A DNA stretch of 9,350 bases from Leucobacter_A sp035514995 (GCA_035514995.1 DATJCC010000120.1:1-9350); one strand, 5' to 3'; counted from the first letter of the stretch, positions 1 to 6,712 are shown. Notes: a model not told the origin generated them from the sequence alone. Numbers and translations: made by a program.

Positions 1-326
1 TCAGCGTGTGTTAGTGGCAACCAGGTGTCTAGAGTCAGATCGTAGTCGTCTGTTGTTAGACCTAGGTAGACCGGTGCTGGGTCAGCGTACTCAAGCTCAA
101 CTGTATATCCGTTGTCTTCAAGAACTGCTTTCCATAGGAAGCTGGCTGCTACACCCTCATCCCAGCCGTTGAAGACTGCGATTGTAACGTTGTCTTGTGT
201 GGCTGCTTCGTCACTGCCTCCGGTGTCGCCACCAGCAGTGTCGTCACCTCCGGCTGAACAGCCAGCGAGTGTGAGCGCTGCGGCAGCTGTTAGTGCGAGC
301 GAGCTTAATAAGTGCTTCTTTTTCAT
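1..326 (-). CDS. proX: Glycine betaine/proline ABC transporter substrate-binding lipoprotein, N-terminal part
   Basis: This is the extracytoplasmic binding protein that captures a quaternary-amine osmoprotectant and hands it to ProW/ProV. The window edge cuts it; 108 residues are visible. The start MKKKHLLSS is followed by a hydrophobic signal segment and a lipobox LTLAGC with the lipidated cysteine at residue 23, then a Gly/Asp-rich linker (about 24-46). The mature domain begins VTIAVFNGWDEGVAASFLWK and ends DLTLDTWLPLTHA, both typical of the OpuAC/ProX family. In this family aromatic residues cage the trimethylammonium group; W55, W65 or W102 could contribute, but this is inference. The ATG at 326 is preferred because AAAGGA sits just upstream; an in-frame ATG at 341 lacks such a site. 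It follows proW by 147 bp and is third in the V-W-X order. No convincing promoter was seen in the 147-bp gap, only a 10-bp palindrome TTACATGTAA at 375-384. Confidence 0.93.
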   Translation of the reverse strand, partial: MKKKHLLSSLALTAAAALTLAGCSAGGDDTAGGDTGGSDEAATQDNVTIAVFNGWDEGVAASFLWKAVLEDNGYTVELEYADPAPVYLGLTTDDYDLTLDTWLPLTHA

Positions 327-473
327 CTTTTTTCCTTTCATAACCTTATTTTTAAATCTTTAAACTGTCTTTAATTACATGTAACGAATTGGCTTCGAGC
401 GCCATAAGTTATCCTGGCAAATATTTGAATTTACTCGATAAAACATGAAACGTTTTTAGCGTGTAATTTTTTG

Positions 474-1331
474 TTAAGCAACCTTTTTCTTAGACGATCG
501 CGGTGCTGCGGCTCGCTGGCCCAAAGCTCCGGTAACGCGGTCTAAGATAATCGCAATTATGACTACGGCCAGACCCGCTTCAAAACCGAGACCGATCCTG
601 ATGCGTTGCACTGCCTGCACTACGACTCCACCGAGACCGCCGGCTCCAACCATTCCCGCGATTACAACCATTGAGAGTGAGAGCATAATAACCTGGTTGA
701 CACCGGCCATAATGCTTGGAAGCGCTAAAGGAAGCTGAATCTGTCGAAGAATACGACCCGGGGTTGAACCGAATGCATAGCCAGCCTCAACGACTTCTTT
801 ATCTACTCCGCGAATACCAAGCTCTGTTAGACGCACCCCAGGTGACAAAGCAAACACGATTGTTGCAACGATACCCGGCACTACACCAACCCTGAAGAGC
901 ACGATTGCTGGAATCAAATATACAAAAGCCGGCATAGTTTGTAGGAAGTCAAGAATCGGTCTGATAATTCTTGAGGCTGTATCACCACTTGCAGCGAGAA
1001 TACCGAGCGGTATCGCGATGAGCAAAGCGACGGCTGCCGAAACAACGGTCAAAGCGATCGTTGTCATGGTTTCATCCCACAGGTCAACGCCCACCACTAC
1101 GAAAAGCCCGATGACTGTTCCTAGTGCTAGTTTCCAACCCTTGACCCACCATGCGAGTGCGGCAAAAACAATGATTATTACCCAAAAAGGTGGTGCTTGC
1201 AACGCAAATTCTGTGCCTTCAAACATTCCCAAAAATATTGAACGCAAGCCGTTAAAGAACCATGAGAAGACCTCAGTGAGCCAGTCGATGCCTGCTTCTA
1301 TCCATTTACCTAATGGTAAGCGAAAGTCCAT
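474..1331 (-). CDS. proW: Glycine betaine/proline ABC transporter permease
   Basis: This is the membrane subunit of a ProVWX/OpuA-type importer, 285 residues, close to the usual size for actinobacterial and Bacillus OpuAB-type permeases. An amphipathic N-terminus (about 1-30) leads to hydrophobic segments near 50-82, 90-115, 135-163, 205-235 and 250-268. The binding-protein-dependent permease core holds the EAA loop, VEAGYAFGSTPGRILRQIQL (181-200) followed by PLALPSI, which docks onto the ATPase. The motif MVVIAGMVGAGGLGGVVVQA (221-240) is highly typical of ProW/OpuAB. The C-terminus is a short basic tail, SSKKKVA. The ATG at 1331 lies 2 nt after the proV stop codon, and a GGTGAG-like ribosome site overlaps the end of proV, so translational coupling is likely. 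Family assignment is firm; the exact substrate (glycine betaine, proline betaine, choline, carnitine or ectoine) cannot be read from the sequence. Confidence 0.97.
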   Translation of the reverse strand: MDFRLPLGKWIEAGIDWLTEVFSWFFNGLRSIFLGMFEGTEFALQAPPFWVIIIVFAALAWWVKGWKLALGTVIGLFVVVGVDLWDETMTTIALTVVSAAVALLIAIPLGILAASGDTASRIIRPILDFLQTMPAFVYLIPAIVLFRVGVVPGIVATIVFALSPGVRLTELGIRGVDKEVVEAGYAFGSTPGRILRQIQLPLALPSIMAGVNQVIMLSLSMVVIAGMVGAGGLGGVVVQAVQRIRIGLGFEAGLAVVIIAIILDRVTGALGQRAAAPRSSKKKVA

Positions 1332-1333
1332 AG

Positions 1334-2725
1334 CTACTCACCACCCTTCTCTTGAGTTTTGTCTTGGCCGTTTACATCGGCCTCCAGAGTTTCAGTAATT
1401 AATGCTGCTGAAACTTCTGGTGTTGGTTCGATAATAGGTATTTCGGTTGTTGCAGATGGCAAACTGCTTAAAGATGCAAGGAGTGTAACTCTTGGCACAA
1501 CGCCTATGAGTCTGTCTTGTTCATCTGTGACAGCTACCGGTAGCGGGCTTGTCGTCGCGAGATCAAAAAGTTCAGCGATGTACTGTTCCCTGTTAACAAT
1601 CGACGGGGTGCCGCGCAACACTTCGTTTAAGTCTGCTCCGCCTTCGCGCACCTGGCGAAGCACGTCTTTGTCGCGCACCACGCCCAATAACTTTCGACCG
1701 CTTGTGACTACAAAAAGCGCTGAGGTTTGTAGGTCGCGCATTGTGCGTAATGCCGCACGCGGCCCGGCTGTTACTGGAACAACCGCTCGGGGTGGCTCCA
1801 TGACATCACCGGCAGTGAGCACGCGGGCACGGTCAACGTCTTGCACAAACTGCGCTACGTAATCGGTTGCTGGGTCTGTCAAAATATCGTTTGGTGTGCC
1901 CTGTTGCACTATGCGACCGTCACGCATTACCGCGATTCGGTCGCCTAAGAACATTGCTTCATTAAGGTCGTGGGTGATAAACACGATGGTTTTTCCGAGC
2001 TCCTGTTGCAACTCGACCAGCTGTTCCTGCATTTCGCGGCGGATCAGCGGATCAAGCGCAGAAAACGCCTCGTCCATCAGCAAAATATCTGTGCCGGTAG
2101 CAAATGCACGGGCTATACCCACGCGCTGCTGCATTCCACCAGAAAGCTCGCCGGGCATATGATCTTCCCATCCGGCCAGTCCAACACGTTCAACCCATTC
2201 TTTGGCTGTTGTTTCTCTTTTTTCACGATCAACACCCTGTAATTCAAGCCCGTATGCGACGTTGTCGATTACTGTGCGGTGCGGTAGTAACGCGAAGTGC
2301 TGAAAGACCATTGACATGCGGTCGCGACGCAGCTCTCTAAGATCGTTTCCGGCTAGACCAACCACCTCTTTACCAAAGATGCGGATTGAGCCGTCTGTGG
2401 TGTCGTTGAGGCCATTGAGCATGCGGATCAGAGTTGATTTACCTGAGCCAGACAGCCCCATAACAACAAAGATTTCTCCGTGATGCACGTCGAAGGAAGC
2501 GTCGACAACTGCAACTGTGGCTAATTGTTTCACGCTTTCGCGGTCTGCACCAGACTTGACGCGTCGAACTGCTTCACGCGCTCTTCTTCCAAAACCTTTG
2601 TAAACGTTTCTAACTTCAATAGCAACCTCGGTTGTCGCACCAGAGTTTTCGCTGGTTGCTTGAGCTGAGTCATTATCACGTTTTTGGTTCGCCGGATTTG
2701 CTTCGCCGACCATATCTGTCGTCAA
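1334..2725 (-). CDS. proV: Glycine betaine/proline ABC transporter ATP-binding protein with tandem CBS domains
   Basis: This is the ATPase that energises osmoprotectant import, 463 residues. A polar, poorly conserved N-terminus (1-33) precedes the ABC domain: Walker A GLSGSGKST (90-98), Q-loop Q142, signature LSGGMQQR (194-201), Walker B ILLMDEA (214-220), D-loop SALD (222-225) and switch His252. The C-terminal half carries two CBS domains (about 302-362 and 365-421), the module that senses ionic strength or nucleotides in OpuA-type systems, then an acidic tail of about 40 residues. The start is a TTG at 2725: AGGAG (2732-2736) lies 6 nt upstream, whereas the in-frame ATG four codons later is badly spaced. 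It overlaps nothing, but a 35-codon small ORF ends 2 nt upstream and the ribosome site lies inside that ORF's last codons, so coupling is possible. It heads the V-W-X operon behind a long leader with a candidate promoter near 3004-3032. Confidence 0.97.
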   Translation of the reverse strand: MTTDMVGEANPANQKRDNDSAQATSENSGATTEVAIEVRNVYKGFGRRAREAVRRVKSGADRESVKQLATVAVVDASFDVHHGEIFVVMGLSGSGKSTLIRMLNGLNDTTDGSIRIFGKEVVGLAGNDLRELRRDRMSMVFQHFALLPHRTVIDNVAYGLELQGVDREKRETTAKEWVERVGLAGWEDHMPGELSGGMQQRVGIARAFATGTDILLMDEAFSALDPLIRREMQEQLVELQQELGKTIVFITHDLNEAMFLGDRIAVMRDGRIVQQGTPNDILTDPATDYVAQFVQDVDRARVLTAGDVMEPPRAVVPVTAGPRAALRTMRDLQTSALFVVTSGRKLLGVVRDKDVLRQVREGGADLNEVLRGTPSIVNREQYIAELFDLATTSPLPVAVTDEQDRLIGVVPRVTLLASLSSLPSATTEIPIIEPTPEVSAALITETLEADVNGQDKTQEKGGE

Positions 2726-2727
2726 AA

Positions 2728-2835
2728 TTAACTCCTGAAACGGGCATCATTTGCCGTTGCCCTGGTGTAGACGGGAAATGCGAGGGACCGAAAAGAACTC
2801 GGATCAACCTGCATGTTGCTCACGCTGGCGGCCAT
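2728..2835 (-). CDS. Candidate small protein or leader peptide upstream of proV (35 codons)
   Basis: I do not recognise this peptide. Reading on the minus strand, AGGAGGT (2840-2846) stands 4 nt before an ATG at 2835, the best Shine-Dalgarno match in the window. The frame runs 35 codons to a TAA at 2728-2730, 2 nt before the TTG of proV. The peptide begins MAASVSNMQVDPSSFRSLAF and ends TANDARFRS. It is polar, with no signal peptide or membrane segment and no run of one amino acid as in classical attenuator peptides. Its last codons contain the AGGAG used by proV. The 2-nt spacing matches the proV-proW and dctQ-dctM junctions. Against a coding role: the ORF is short, it uses AGG arginine codons, and its sequence also forms RNA hairpins, so it could simply be part of a structured leader. 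Confidence 0.4.
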   Translation of the reverse strand: MAASVSNMQVDPSSFRSLAFPVYTRATANDARFRS

Positions 2836-2999
2836 CGGGACCTCCTGCTACCGTCTGCATTCCGTACGAACTGTCGCGCTCCGAGCTGGAGACTTTGCGG
2901 CACTCGCGGGCATACCTTTAGCGTCTTTCGCTATATTGACAGTAACAAGATAGGTAGCGGCATGCAAGGCCAAGACCAAGTAAAGCAACACCCGTTGCT
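2836..2999 (-). promoter_or_regulatory. Putative structured 5' leader of the proVWX operon
   Basis: The 319-bp gap between proV and the exporter gene holds no large gene. On the proV sense strand it has a perfect 6-bp hairpin AGCAAC-GGGT-GTTGCT (2984-2999), a 5-bp hairpin TAGCG-AAAGA-CGCTA (2919-2933), and a short hairpin CTCC-AGCTC-GGAG (2879-2891). GCTACC (2953-2958) is exactly complementary to GGTAGC (2847-2852), which lies directly beside the AGGAGGT ribosome site at 2840-2846. Closing that helix would bring the three stems together and could hide or expose the ribosome site. I compared it by eye with the conserved cores of the ydaO (c-di-AMP), c-di-GMP-I, glycine, TPP, SAM and cobalamin riboswitches and found no match. 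Two other short frames occur (ATG at 2963, 10 codons; ATG at 2913, 21 codons, ending inside GGTAGC), both without good ribosome sites. The structure is inferred from pairing by eye. Confidence 0.35.
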
Positions 3000-3003
3000 G
3001 TGC

Positions 3004-3032
3004 ATTATACGCTCTGATCAGGGATTATCTAA
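3004..3032 (-). promoter_or_regulatory. Candidate sigma-70-type promoter for proVWX
   Basis: On the minus strand a perfect -10 hexamer TATAAT lies at 3009-3004. At 17 nt spacing the -35 is TTAGAT (3032-3027), a poor match to TTGACA. Transcription would start near 2997, giving a proV leader of roughly 270 nt. The box lies just after the stop of the exporter gene, with no terminator visible between, so read-through from upstream is also possible. Confidence 0.45.
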
Positions 3033-3044
3033 GTTACACCTTTG

Positions 3045-3917
3045 TTATACCTTCTTGCCTGCAGACCATACTACACCCGCTCCTGCAACAATCACTACTG
3101 TGATTCCGATTAACGCTGTTGGGGTTAGCTCTTGCCCAAGCCAAACTCTGCCAATTATTGTTCCTAGCAGTGGGTCGAAGGCGAAGAAGACCCCTATGAT
3201 GCGTGCAGAAGCCAGCTTGCCTGCGCGTGTGTCTACTGTGAAGGCTAAAGCTGTTCCGGTTACTGCTGAGATGATCAGTATGCCAATCGCAGACAGGTTT
3301 AAAGAGGGTGCGGAAAGAATAGAAAATGGTGCCGTGATGATGGCGGCGAAACAGACCGCGAAAACGAGATCTCCCATGCTTGAAGTTGATCTTCCCACCC
3401 GCACAGCCAGTATCGTATATGCACCGAAACAAACAGCGGCCAAGCCAGCGTAAATCAGCCCGAGCGTGTCAAAAGGTCCACCAAAACCAGCGATTAAAGC
3501 AACTCCGGCAAAAGCAATGACTGCAAGTATTGCCTCTTTTAGATGCCGTGAAAATATTAAAGCAACAACGGCTGGCCCAAGAAAATCTATTGTGGTGACG
3601 ACTCCAAGTGGAATTCTTTCAAGCGCTAAATAGATGAAGATGTTCATCAAAGCCATAATGGTGCCGTAGCTGATAATGCTTAGCCACTGGCTTTTTGATC
3701 TGCCGCCAAACTTTGGTCTAAATATCAAAAGCAAAATGATTGCAGCAATTGCCAGCCTGAGACTGCTCACACCGATCGTGCCCACTGAAGCAAAAAGTCC
3801 GATAGCAAGCGCTGCCGAGACCTGCATGCCCGCTGAGCCTATAAAAACTAAAACCCCGGCTCTAGCGGCGTCAAGACGCGCGGCCGTGTTTACCGTTTTA
3901 TTTAAATTTGCTGGCAC
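3045..3917 (-). CDS. EamA/DMT-family transporter, RhtA-like amino acid exporter
   Basis: This is an integral membrane protein of the drug/metabolite transporter superfamily, 290 residues, with about ten hydrophobic segments arranged as two EamA repeats (about 20-145 and 152-286). The motifs SAALAIGLFASVGTIGVSSL (34-53), YLALERIPLGVVTTIDFLGP (95-114) and, in the second half, IIGVFFAFDPLLGTIIGRVW (240-259) with a following LGQELT resemble RhtA, the threonine/homoserine exporter. Export of an amino acid or similar metabolite is therefore likely; the substrate is not proven. The start is uncertain: GTG at 3917 gives the full first helix but has no clear ribosome site, an in-frame CTG lies one codon upstream, and the frame is then closed by a TAG. 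It stands alone, 208 bp after dctM and 319 bp before proV. No terminator is visible after its TAA. Confidence 0.9.
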   Translation of the reverse strand: MPANLNKTVNTAARLDAARAGVLVFIGSAGMQVSAALAIGLFASVGTIGVSSLRLAIAAIILLLIFRPKFGGRSKSQWLSIISYGTIMALMNIFIYLALERIPLGVVTTIDFLGPAVVALIFSRHLKEAILAVIAFAGVALIAGFGGPFDTLGLIYAGLAAVCFGAYTILAVRVGRSTSSMGDLVFAVCFAAIITAPFSILSAPSLNLSAIGILIISAVTGTALAFTVDTRAGKLASARIIGVFFAFDPLLGTIIGRVWLGQELTPTALIGITVVIVAGAGVVWSAGKKV

Positions 3918-3999
3918 CAGATCATGATATCTCTAAGCTCGAAACTATTTGCGACCGCGTCATCTTAAATCCGTTGTTCAGCTTATATCGCTGCTCAGC

Positions 4000-4039
4000 T
4001 CAAATTTATAAATCAGCGTTAGTTGATTAATAAATTTGA
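4000..4039. repeat. AT-rich 16-bp inverted repeat between dctM and the exporter gene
   Basis: The arms 4000-4015 (TCAAATTTATAAATCA) and 4024-4039 (TGATTAATAAATTTGA) are complementary at 15 of 16 positions, with an 8-nt loop GCGTTAGT. It sits 87 bp after the dctM stop and 83 bp before the exporter start. There is no T-tract after it on either strand, so it is not a textbook rho-independent terminator. A protein-binding operator, a 3'-end stabilising hairpin for the TRAP mRNA, or a cruciform are the alternatives. Confidence 0.7.
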
Positions 4040-4056
4040 ATTGCTTAATCAGCTTA

Positions 4057-4086
4057 ATTTGGTAAGTCAGTATTTGGTAAGTCAGT
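4057..4086. repeat. 15-bp perfect tandem duplication
   Basis: The unit ATTTGGTAAGTCAGT occurs twice head to tail (4057-4071 and 4072-4086), and the next two bases, AT, begin a third copy. It lies between dctM and the inverted repeat at 4000-4039. It could be two operator half-sites or a recent slippage duplication. Confidence 0.95.
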
Positions 4087-4125
4087 ATAAATTCTGTTGC
4101 AAGTTTCGTGTAGGTTAAAAAACTC

Positions 4126-5403
4126 TTATAAAACTGACGGCAACCAGGTTGTAAAGAATGGCACATAACTCACTAGCAAGAGAACTGCCAGCAGCGTCAA
4201 GAAGAAGGGCATAAACGCTTTTGTAATCTCACCTATTTTAGCTCCGGTGATCGCGCTCACAGTAAAGAGGGTGCTTCCTACTGGCGGTGTGATCGAACCT
4301 ATAGTGACGTTTAACACAACTATTACACCAAACTGTACGGGGTCGATACCAAATTCAACGGCTAGTGGCGCGAGCATAGGCGTCATTATTATCATGAGGC
4401 TCATTGCGTCAATAACTGCTCCAAGTAGCAAAAGGATTATATTGACCAGTAGCAAAAATGCGTATGGGTTGTCACCGACGATTGAGAGGAGCGAGGCGAG
4501 CTTGTCTGGCACTTTTTCGTATGCAACTATGATGCTAAATACTGCGGCTCCCGCAATGATCAGCATAAGCATTGCACTCATGAGGGCGGAGTCGCGCAGA
4601 ATGCGGGGCACATCGCGCCAGGTCATTTGCTTGTAAACAAATATCGAGACAAGCAGCGCATAAATTACCGCGACTGCGCTGAGCTCTGTGGGAGTGAAAA
4701 CGCCTATGCGCAAACCTACTAACAACAAGATAGGCATCATGAGTGCTGCGATTGATCCACGCAAACCAACCATGATTTCACGGAAGCTAGCTCTCTCTTC
4801 ACGCGCCTTTGTGTGATTGTGCACTTGCGCGAGTATGCGCACGGCAATGCTTAAAGCGATAGCGATTAGTAGAGCTGGAAAAACACCGGCAATAAATAGG
4901 GCACCAATCGAAACGTTTGCGAGCACCCCGTAAAGAATTAGTCCAATGCTTGGTGGCAAAATCGGTGAAATAGAACTTGATGCTGCGGTGAGCGCTGAGG
5001 CGTAGGCGTTTGAGTAGCCTTCCCTGCGCATGATAGGCACTAGCACTTTGGAGTCGATTGCGGCGTCGGCTTGAGCTGATCCGCTCATACCACCGACCAA
5101 AAAGCTGTTGAGCACGTTGACCTGCGCGAGACCGCCTTTAAACTGCCCCACTAGGGTGCCGGCGAATCCCATCAGTTTTTCGGCGAGGCCACCACCAGCC
5201 ATGATGCTACCTGCAAGCACAAAGAGGGGCACTGCTACAAGTGGAAAGGATTCCAGACCGCTCGTAAGTCTTTGTACAATCAGTGATAACGCTTTTTCTT
5301 CGAAGAGCACATAGACAAGAGATATTGCCAGCAGCGCCATATAAACAGGCACCCTGAGAGCTAGCAGTATTAAAAGAATCGCAAACAGCGCTACAAGCAT
5401 CAT
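4126..5403 (-). CDS. dctM: TRAP transporter large permease (DctM type)
   Basis: This is the large membrane subunit of a tripartite ATP-independent periplasmic transporter, which moves an organic acid, amino acid or osmolyte using the sodium gradient. At 425 residues it is full length for DctM/SiaM. Hydrophobic helices run throughout, with the family signatures FLVGGMSGSAQADAA (101-115), SISPILPPSIGLILYGVLAN (144-163), and in the mirrored second half GAVIDAMSLMIIMTPMLAPL (328-347) and VVLNVTIGSITPPVGSTLF (362-380). The two PP hairpins and their flanking Ser/Thr/Asn residues form the sodium and substrate region in solved TRAP structures. The ATG at 5403 lies 2 nt after the dctQ TAA stop, so the pair is co-translated. 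The substrate cannot be told from sequence. No dctP binding protein lies within the window. Confidence 0.96.
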   Translation of the reverse strand: MMLVALFAILLILLALRVPVYMALLAISLVYVLFEEKALSLIVQRLTSGLESFPLVAVPLFVLAGSIMAGGGLAEKLMGFAGTLVGQFKGGLAQVNVLNSFLVGGMSGSAQADAAIDSKVLVPIMRREGYSNAYASALTAASSSISPILPPSIGLILYGVLANVSIGALFIAGVFPALLIAIALSIAVRILAQVHNHTKAREERASFREIMVGLRGSIAALMMPILLLVGLRIGVFTPTELSAVAVIYALLVSIFVYKQMTWRDVPRILRDSALMSAMLMLIIAGAAVFSIIVAYEKVPDKLASLLSIVGDNPYAFLLLVNIILLLLGAVIDAMSLMIIMTPMLAPLAVEFGIDPVQFGVIVVLNVTIGSITPPVGSTLFTVSAITGAKIGEITKAFMPFFLTLLAVLLLVSYVPFFTTWLPSVL

Positions 5404-5405
5404 GA

Positions 5406-6050
5406 TTAACTGCGCTCCCCGTCAGTGATATCTTTTTTTGAAGCTCCGGTTTTTGAAGCGCCGGTTAGTTCAGTTTCAACCGTTTTTATGAAAAGAGTGT
5501 TGAAGTCGTCTAGCTCAACTTCTTCTAACGGATCATTGACTCGGTGATAGTTAGGGTCGTTGATGCCAAGAAAAGCTCTGGCCAGATGCACCAGTGTGTG
5601 CAAAATCATGAGGGTTAGACCGATTGCGGCAGCCAGGGTGATGTACTGTTTTGAAAGCCCGATGCCTGGAATCGGCACGAAGCGGGCATCTTGCATATAT
5701 TTGAAGGTCGCCACCGTTATCACAGTGAGCACCACGATTGTGATAATTTCCACGACAATGTCTAGGATTGCGCGACTGCGACCGCTTATTCGGTCGGAGA
5801 AGAAGTCGAGACAGATGTGAGCGCCTTTGCGGCTCACCGCGGCCGCTCCAAGGTAGACCATCCAAACCATCGAAAACATTGCTGTTTCTCCGGCACCCAT
5901 GATGGGTTTGTTAAAGACGTAGCGCATGATTACGTCGGCCAGTATCGCTAGGGTCATCACCCCTAGTAACAGTGCCGGGATCCACTCTTCGAAGATCTCA
6001 AAGGCGCGACTGACTCCTTTGGGCACTGCAAGCTTTCTAGAAAAACTCAA
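5406..6050 (-). CDS. dctQ: TRAP transporter small permease (DctQ type)
   Basis: This is the small membrane subunit that partners DctM. From the chosen start it has 214 residues and four hydrophobic helices: about 23-43, 56-75, 92-116 and 135-162. Typical DctQ motifs are ADVIMRYVFNKPIMGAGE, with the Arg-Tyr-x-Phe-Asn-x-Pro core, and AAAVSRKGAHICLDFF, with the family's conserved His and Asp. The start is a TTG at 6050 with AAGGAG (6058-6063) 7 nt upstream. The frame stays open to another TTG at 6125, but the 25 extra codons are rich in AGA, CGA and AGG and that TTG has only a weak, close AGGTG. After the last helix comes an unusual polar, acidic tail of about 45 residues ending in a duplicated TGASK. 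The gene ends 2 nt before dctM and begins 128 bp after the AsnC regulator gene, probably in the same operon or under its own weak promoter. Confidence 0.92.
   Translation of the reverse strand: MSFSRKLAVPKGVSRAFEIFEEWIPALLLGVMTLAILADVIMRYVFNKPIMGAGETAMFSMVWMVYLGAAAVSRKGAHICLDFFSDRISGRSRAILDIVVEIITIVVLTVITVATFKYMQDARFVPIPGIGLSKQYITLAAAIGLTLMILHTLVHLARAFLGINDPNYHRVNDPLEEVELDDFNTLFIKTVETELTGASKTGASKKDITDGERS
5435..5464. repeat. 15-bp tandem duplication inside the dctQ 3' end
   Basis: On the plus strand TTTTTGAAGCTCCGG (5435-5449) is followed directly by TTTTTGAAGCGCCGG (5450-5464), with one mismatch. In dctQ it encodes TGASK twice, in the polar C-terminal tail. The unit length keeps the frame. 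Confidence 0.93.
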
Positions 6051-6178
6051 CCTGTGGCTCCTTCGCGGCAAATCAATAGTTCGCACCAAATCTCTAGGCA
6101 AGTGATTATTTTCACCTAAAATCAAAACACCTGTAACGAAACATTACTGGAATAGTTGGTTTGATACAAAAATTTCAT

Positions 6179-6658
6179 TTACCTATCACCCGACCCCCAC
6201 CCAAAGCGATGGGTGCGAATTGAGTAGTAGCTAAAAGTCTCTGCTCTCATAATGCCCTCTATTGGTCTTATCTGGCTATTAATGACATCAAACATCTTCT
6301 GTTGGTCTTCTGCTAGCACCTCTACAAGCAGGTCAAATTGACCGGCGGTAAGCACCACATAAACCACGCTCTCAATCTCGCCAAGCTTCTTTGCAATCGC
6401 TTCAATATCTCCGTTTGCAACTATGCCGACCATGGCCATGCTTTGAAAGCCCAGCCGCAGTGGATCAGTAACACCCACGATCTGCACAACGCCGCGCTTT
6501 TCGAGTCGCATCACCCTACGGCGGGCTCCTCCAGCGGTGAGCCCCACCAGCTCGCCAAGTTCGGTATAACCGTACCTGCCGTCGCGCTGCAAAGCCGCTA
6601 TAAGCTTGCGGTCAGTTTCGTCCAGATCAAAATCCTCGCCGTCAAAAGAATTCACCAT
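6179..6658 (-). CDS. Lrp/AsnC-family transcriptional regulator
   Basis: This 159-residue DNA-binding regulator has the standard size and layout of the family. After a short acidic N-terminus (1-11), the winged helix-turn-helix covers about 12-60, with LDETDRKLIAALQRDGRYGY and then YTELGELVGLTAGGARRRVM. The effector-binding, oligomerising RAM domain follows at about 72-147, including LTAGQFDLLVEVL (103-115) with the characteristic Gly-x-x-Asp-Leu loop. The RAM domain usually binds an amino acid or related small molecule. The ATG at 6658 has AAAGG 7 nt upstream. It lies between dctQM (same strand) and the divergent kinase/PLP-enzyme gene, so control of one or both, with sensing of their substrate, is the likely role. 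AsnC-type regulators accompany TRAP importers in some ectoine catabolic clusters, but none of the ectoine-degradation enzymes is visible here. Confidence 0.95.
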   Translation of the reverse strand: MVNSFDGEDFDLDETDRKLIAALQRDGRYGYTELGELVGLTAGGARRRVMRLEKRGVVQIVGVTDPLRLGFQSMAMVGIVANGDIEAIAKKLGEIESVVYVVLTAGQFDLLVEVLAEDQQKMFDVINSQIRPIEGIMRAETFSYYSIRTHRFGWGSGDR

Positions 6659-6712
6659 CTCACTACCTTTAGTAACAAATATTAAGCATTAATGATATTA
6701 TTGTTTAAATAA
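6659..6712. promoter_or_regulatory. AT-rich divergent promoter region with candidate AsnC operator
   Basis: This 54-bp gap separates the divergent regulator and fusion genes and is the natural place for an Lrp/AsnC operator. It holds the palindrome CATTAATG (6687-6694), flanked by AATAT (6678-6682) and ATATT (6695-6699). A TATTAT box on the plus strand (6696-6701) could be the -10 of the fusion gene. It would place transcription start around 6708-6713, so a message starting at the 6713 ATG would be nearly leaderless. No good -35 was seen. Confidence 0.35.

Noticed and set aside
2931..2963. Ten-codon frame MPLPILLLSI as a leader peptide
   Set aside because: There is no ribosome binding site ahead of the ATG and the frame is very short.
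2836..2999. Assignment of the proV leader to a named riboswitch (c-di-AMP ydaO, c-di-GMP-I, glycine) or to SRP/6S RNA
   Set aside because: None of the conserved core strings of these classes could be found on either strand, so no family name is claimed.
2632..3453. Long open frame on the plus strand (273 codons) across the proV start, the leader and the exporter gene
   Set aside because: It is antisense to two clear genes, crosses the intergenic region, and its translation (Cys/His/Pro-rich, then the complement of membrane helices) resembles no protein family.
4100..4128. Terminator after dctM (T-run in the minus-strand sequence GAGTTTTTTAACC)
   Set aside because: No stable GC-containing stem precedes the T-run.
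3978..4166. 62-codon minus-strand frame between dctM and the exporter gene
   Set aside because: It begins inside the dctM 3' end in another frame, is built from the AT-rich repeats (Ile/Leu/Lys/Phe-rich), and has no ribosome site.
6051..6125. Longer DctQ start at the TTG at 6125
   Set aside because: The 25 extra codons are rich in rare arginine codons and the ribosome site is weak, while the TTG at 6050 has AAGGAG at 7 nt. It is kept only as an alternative.
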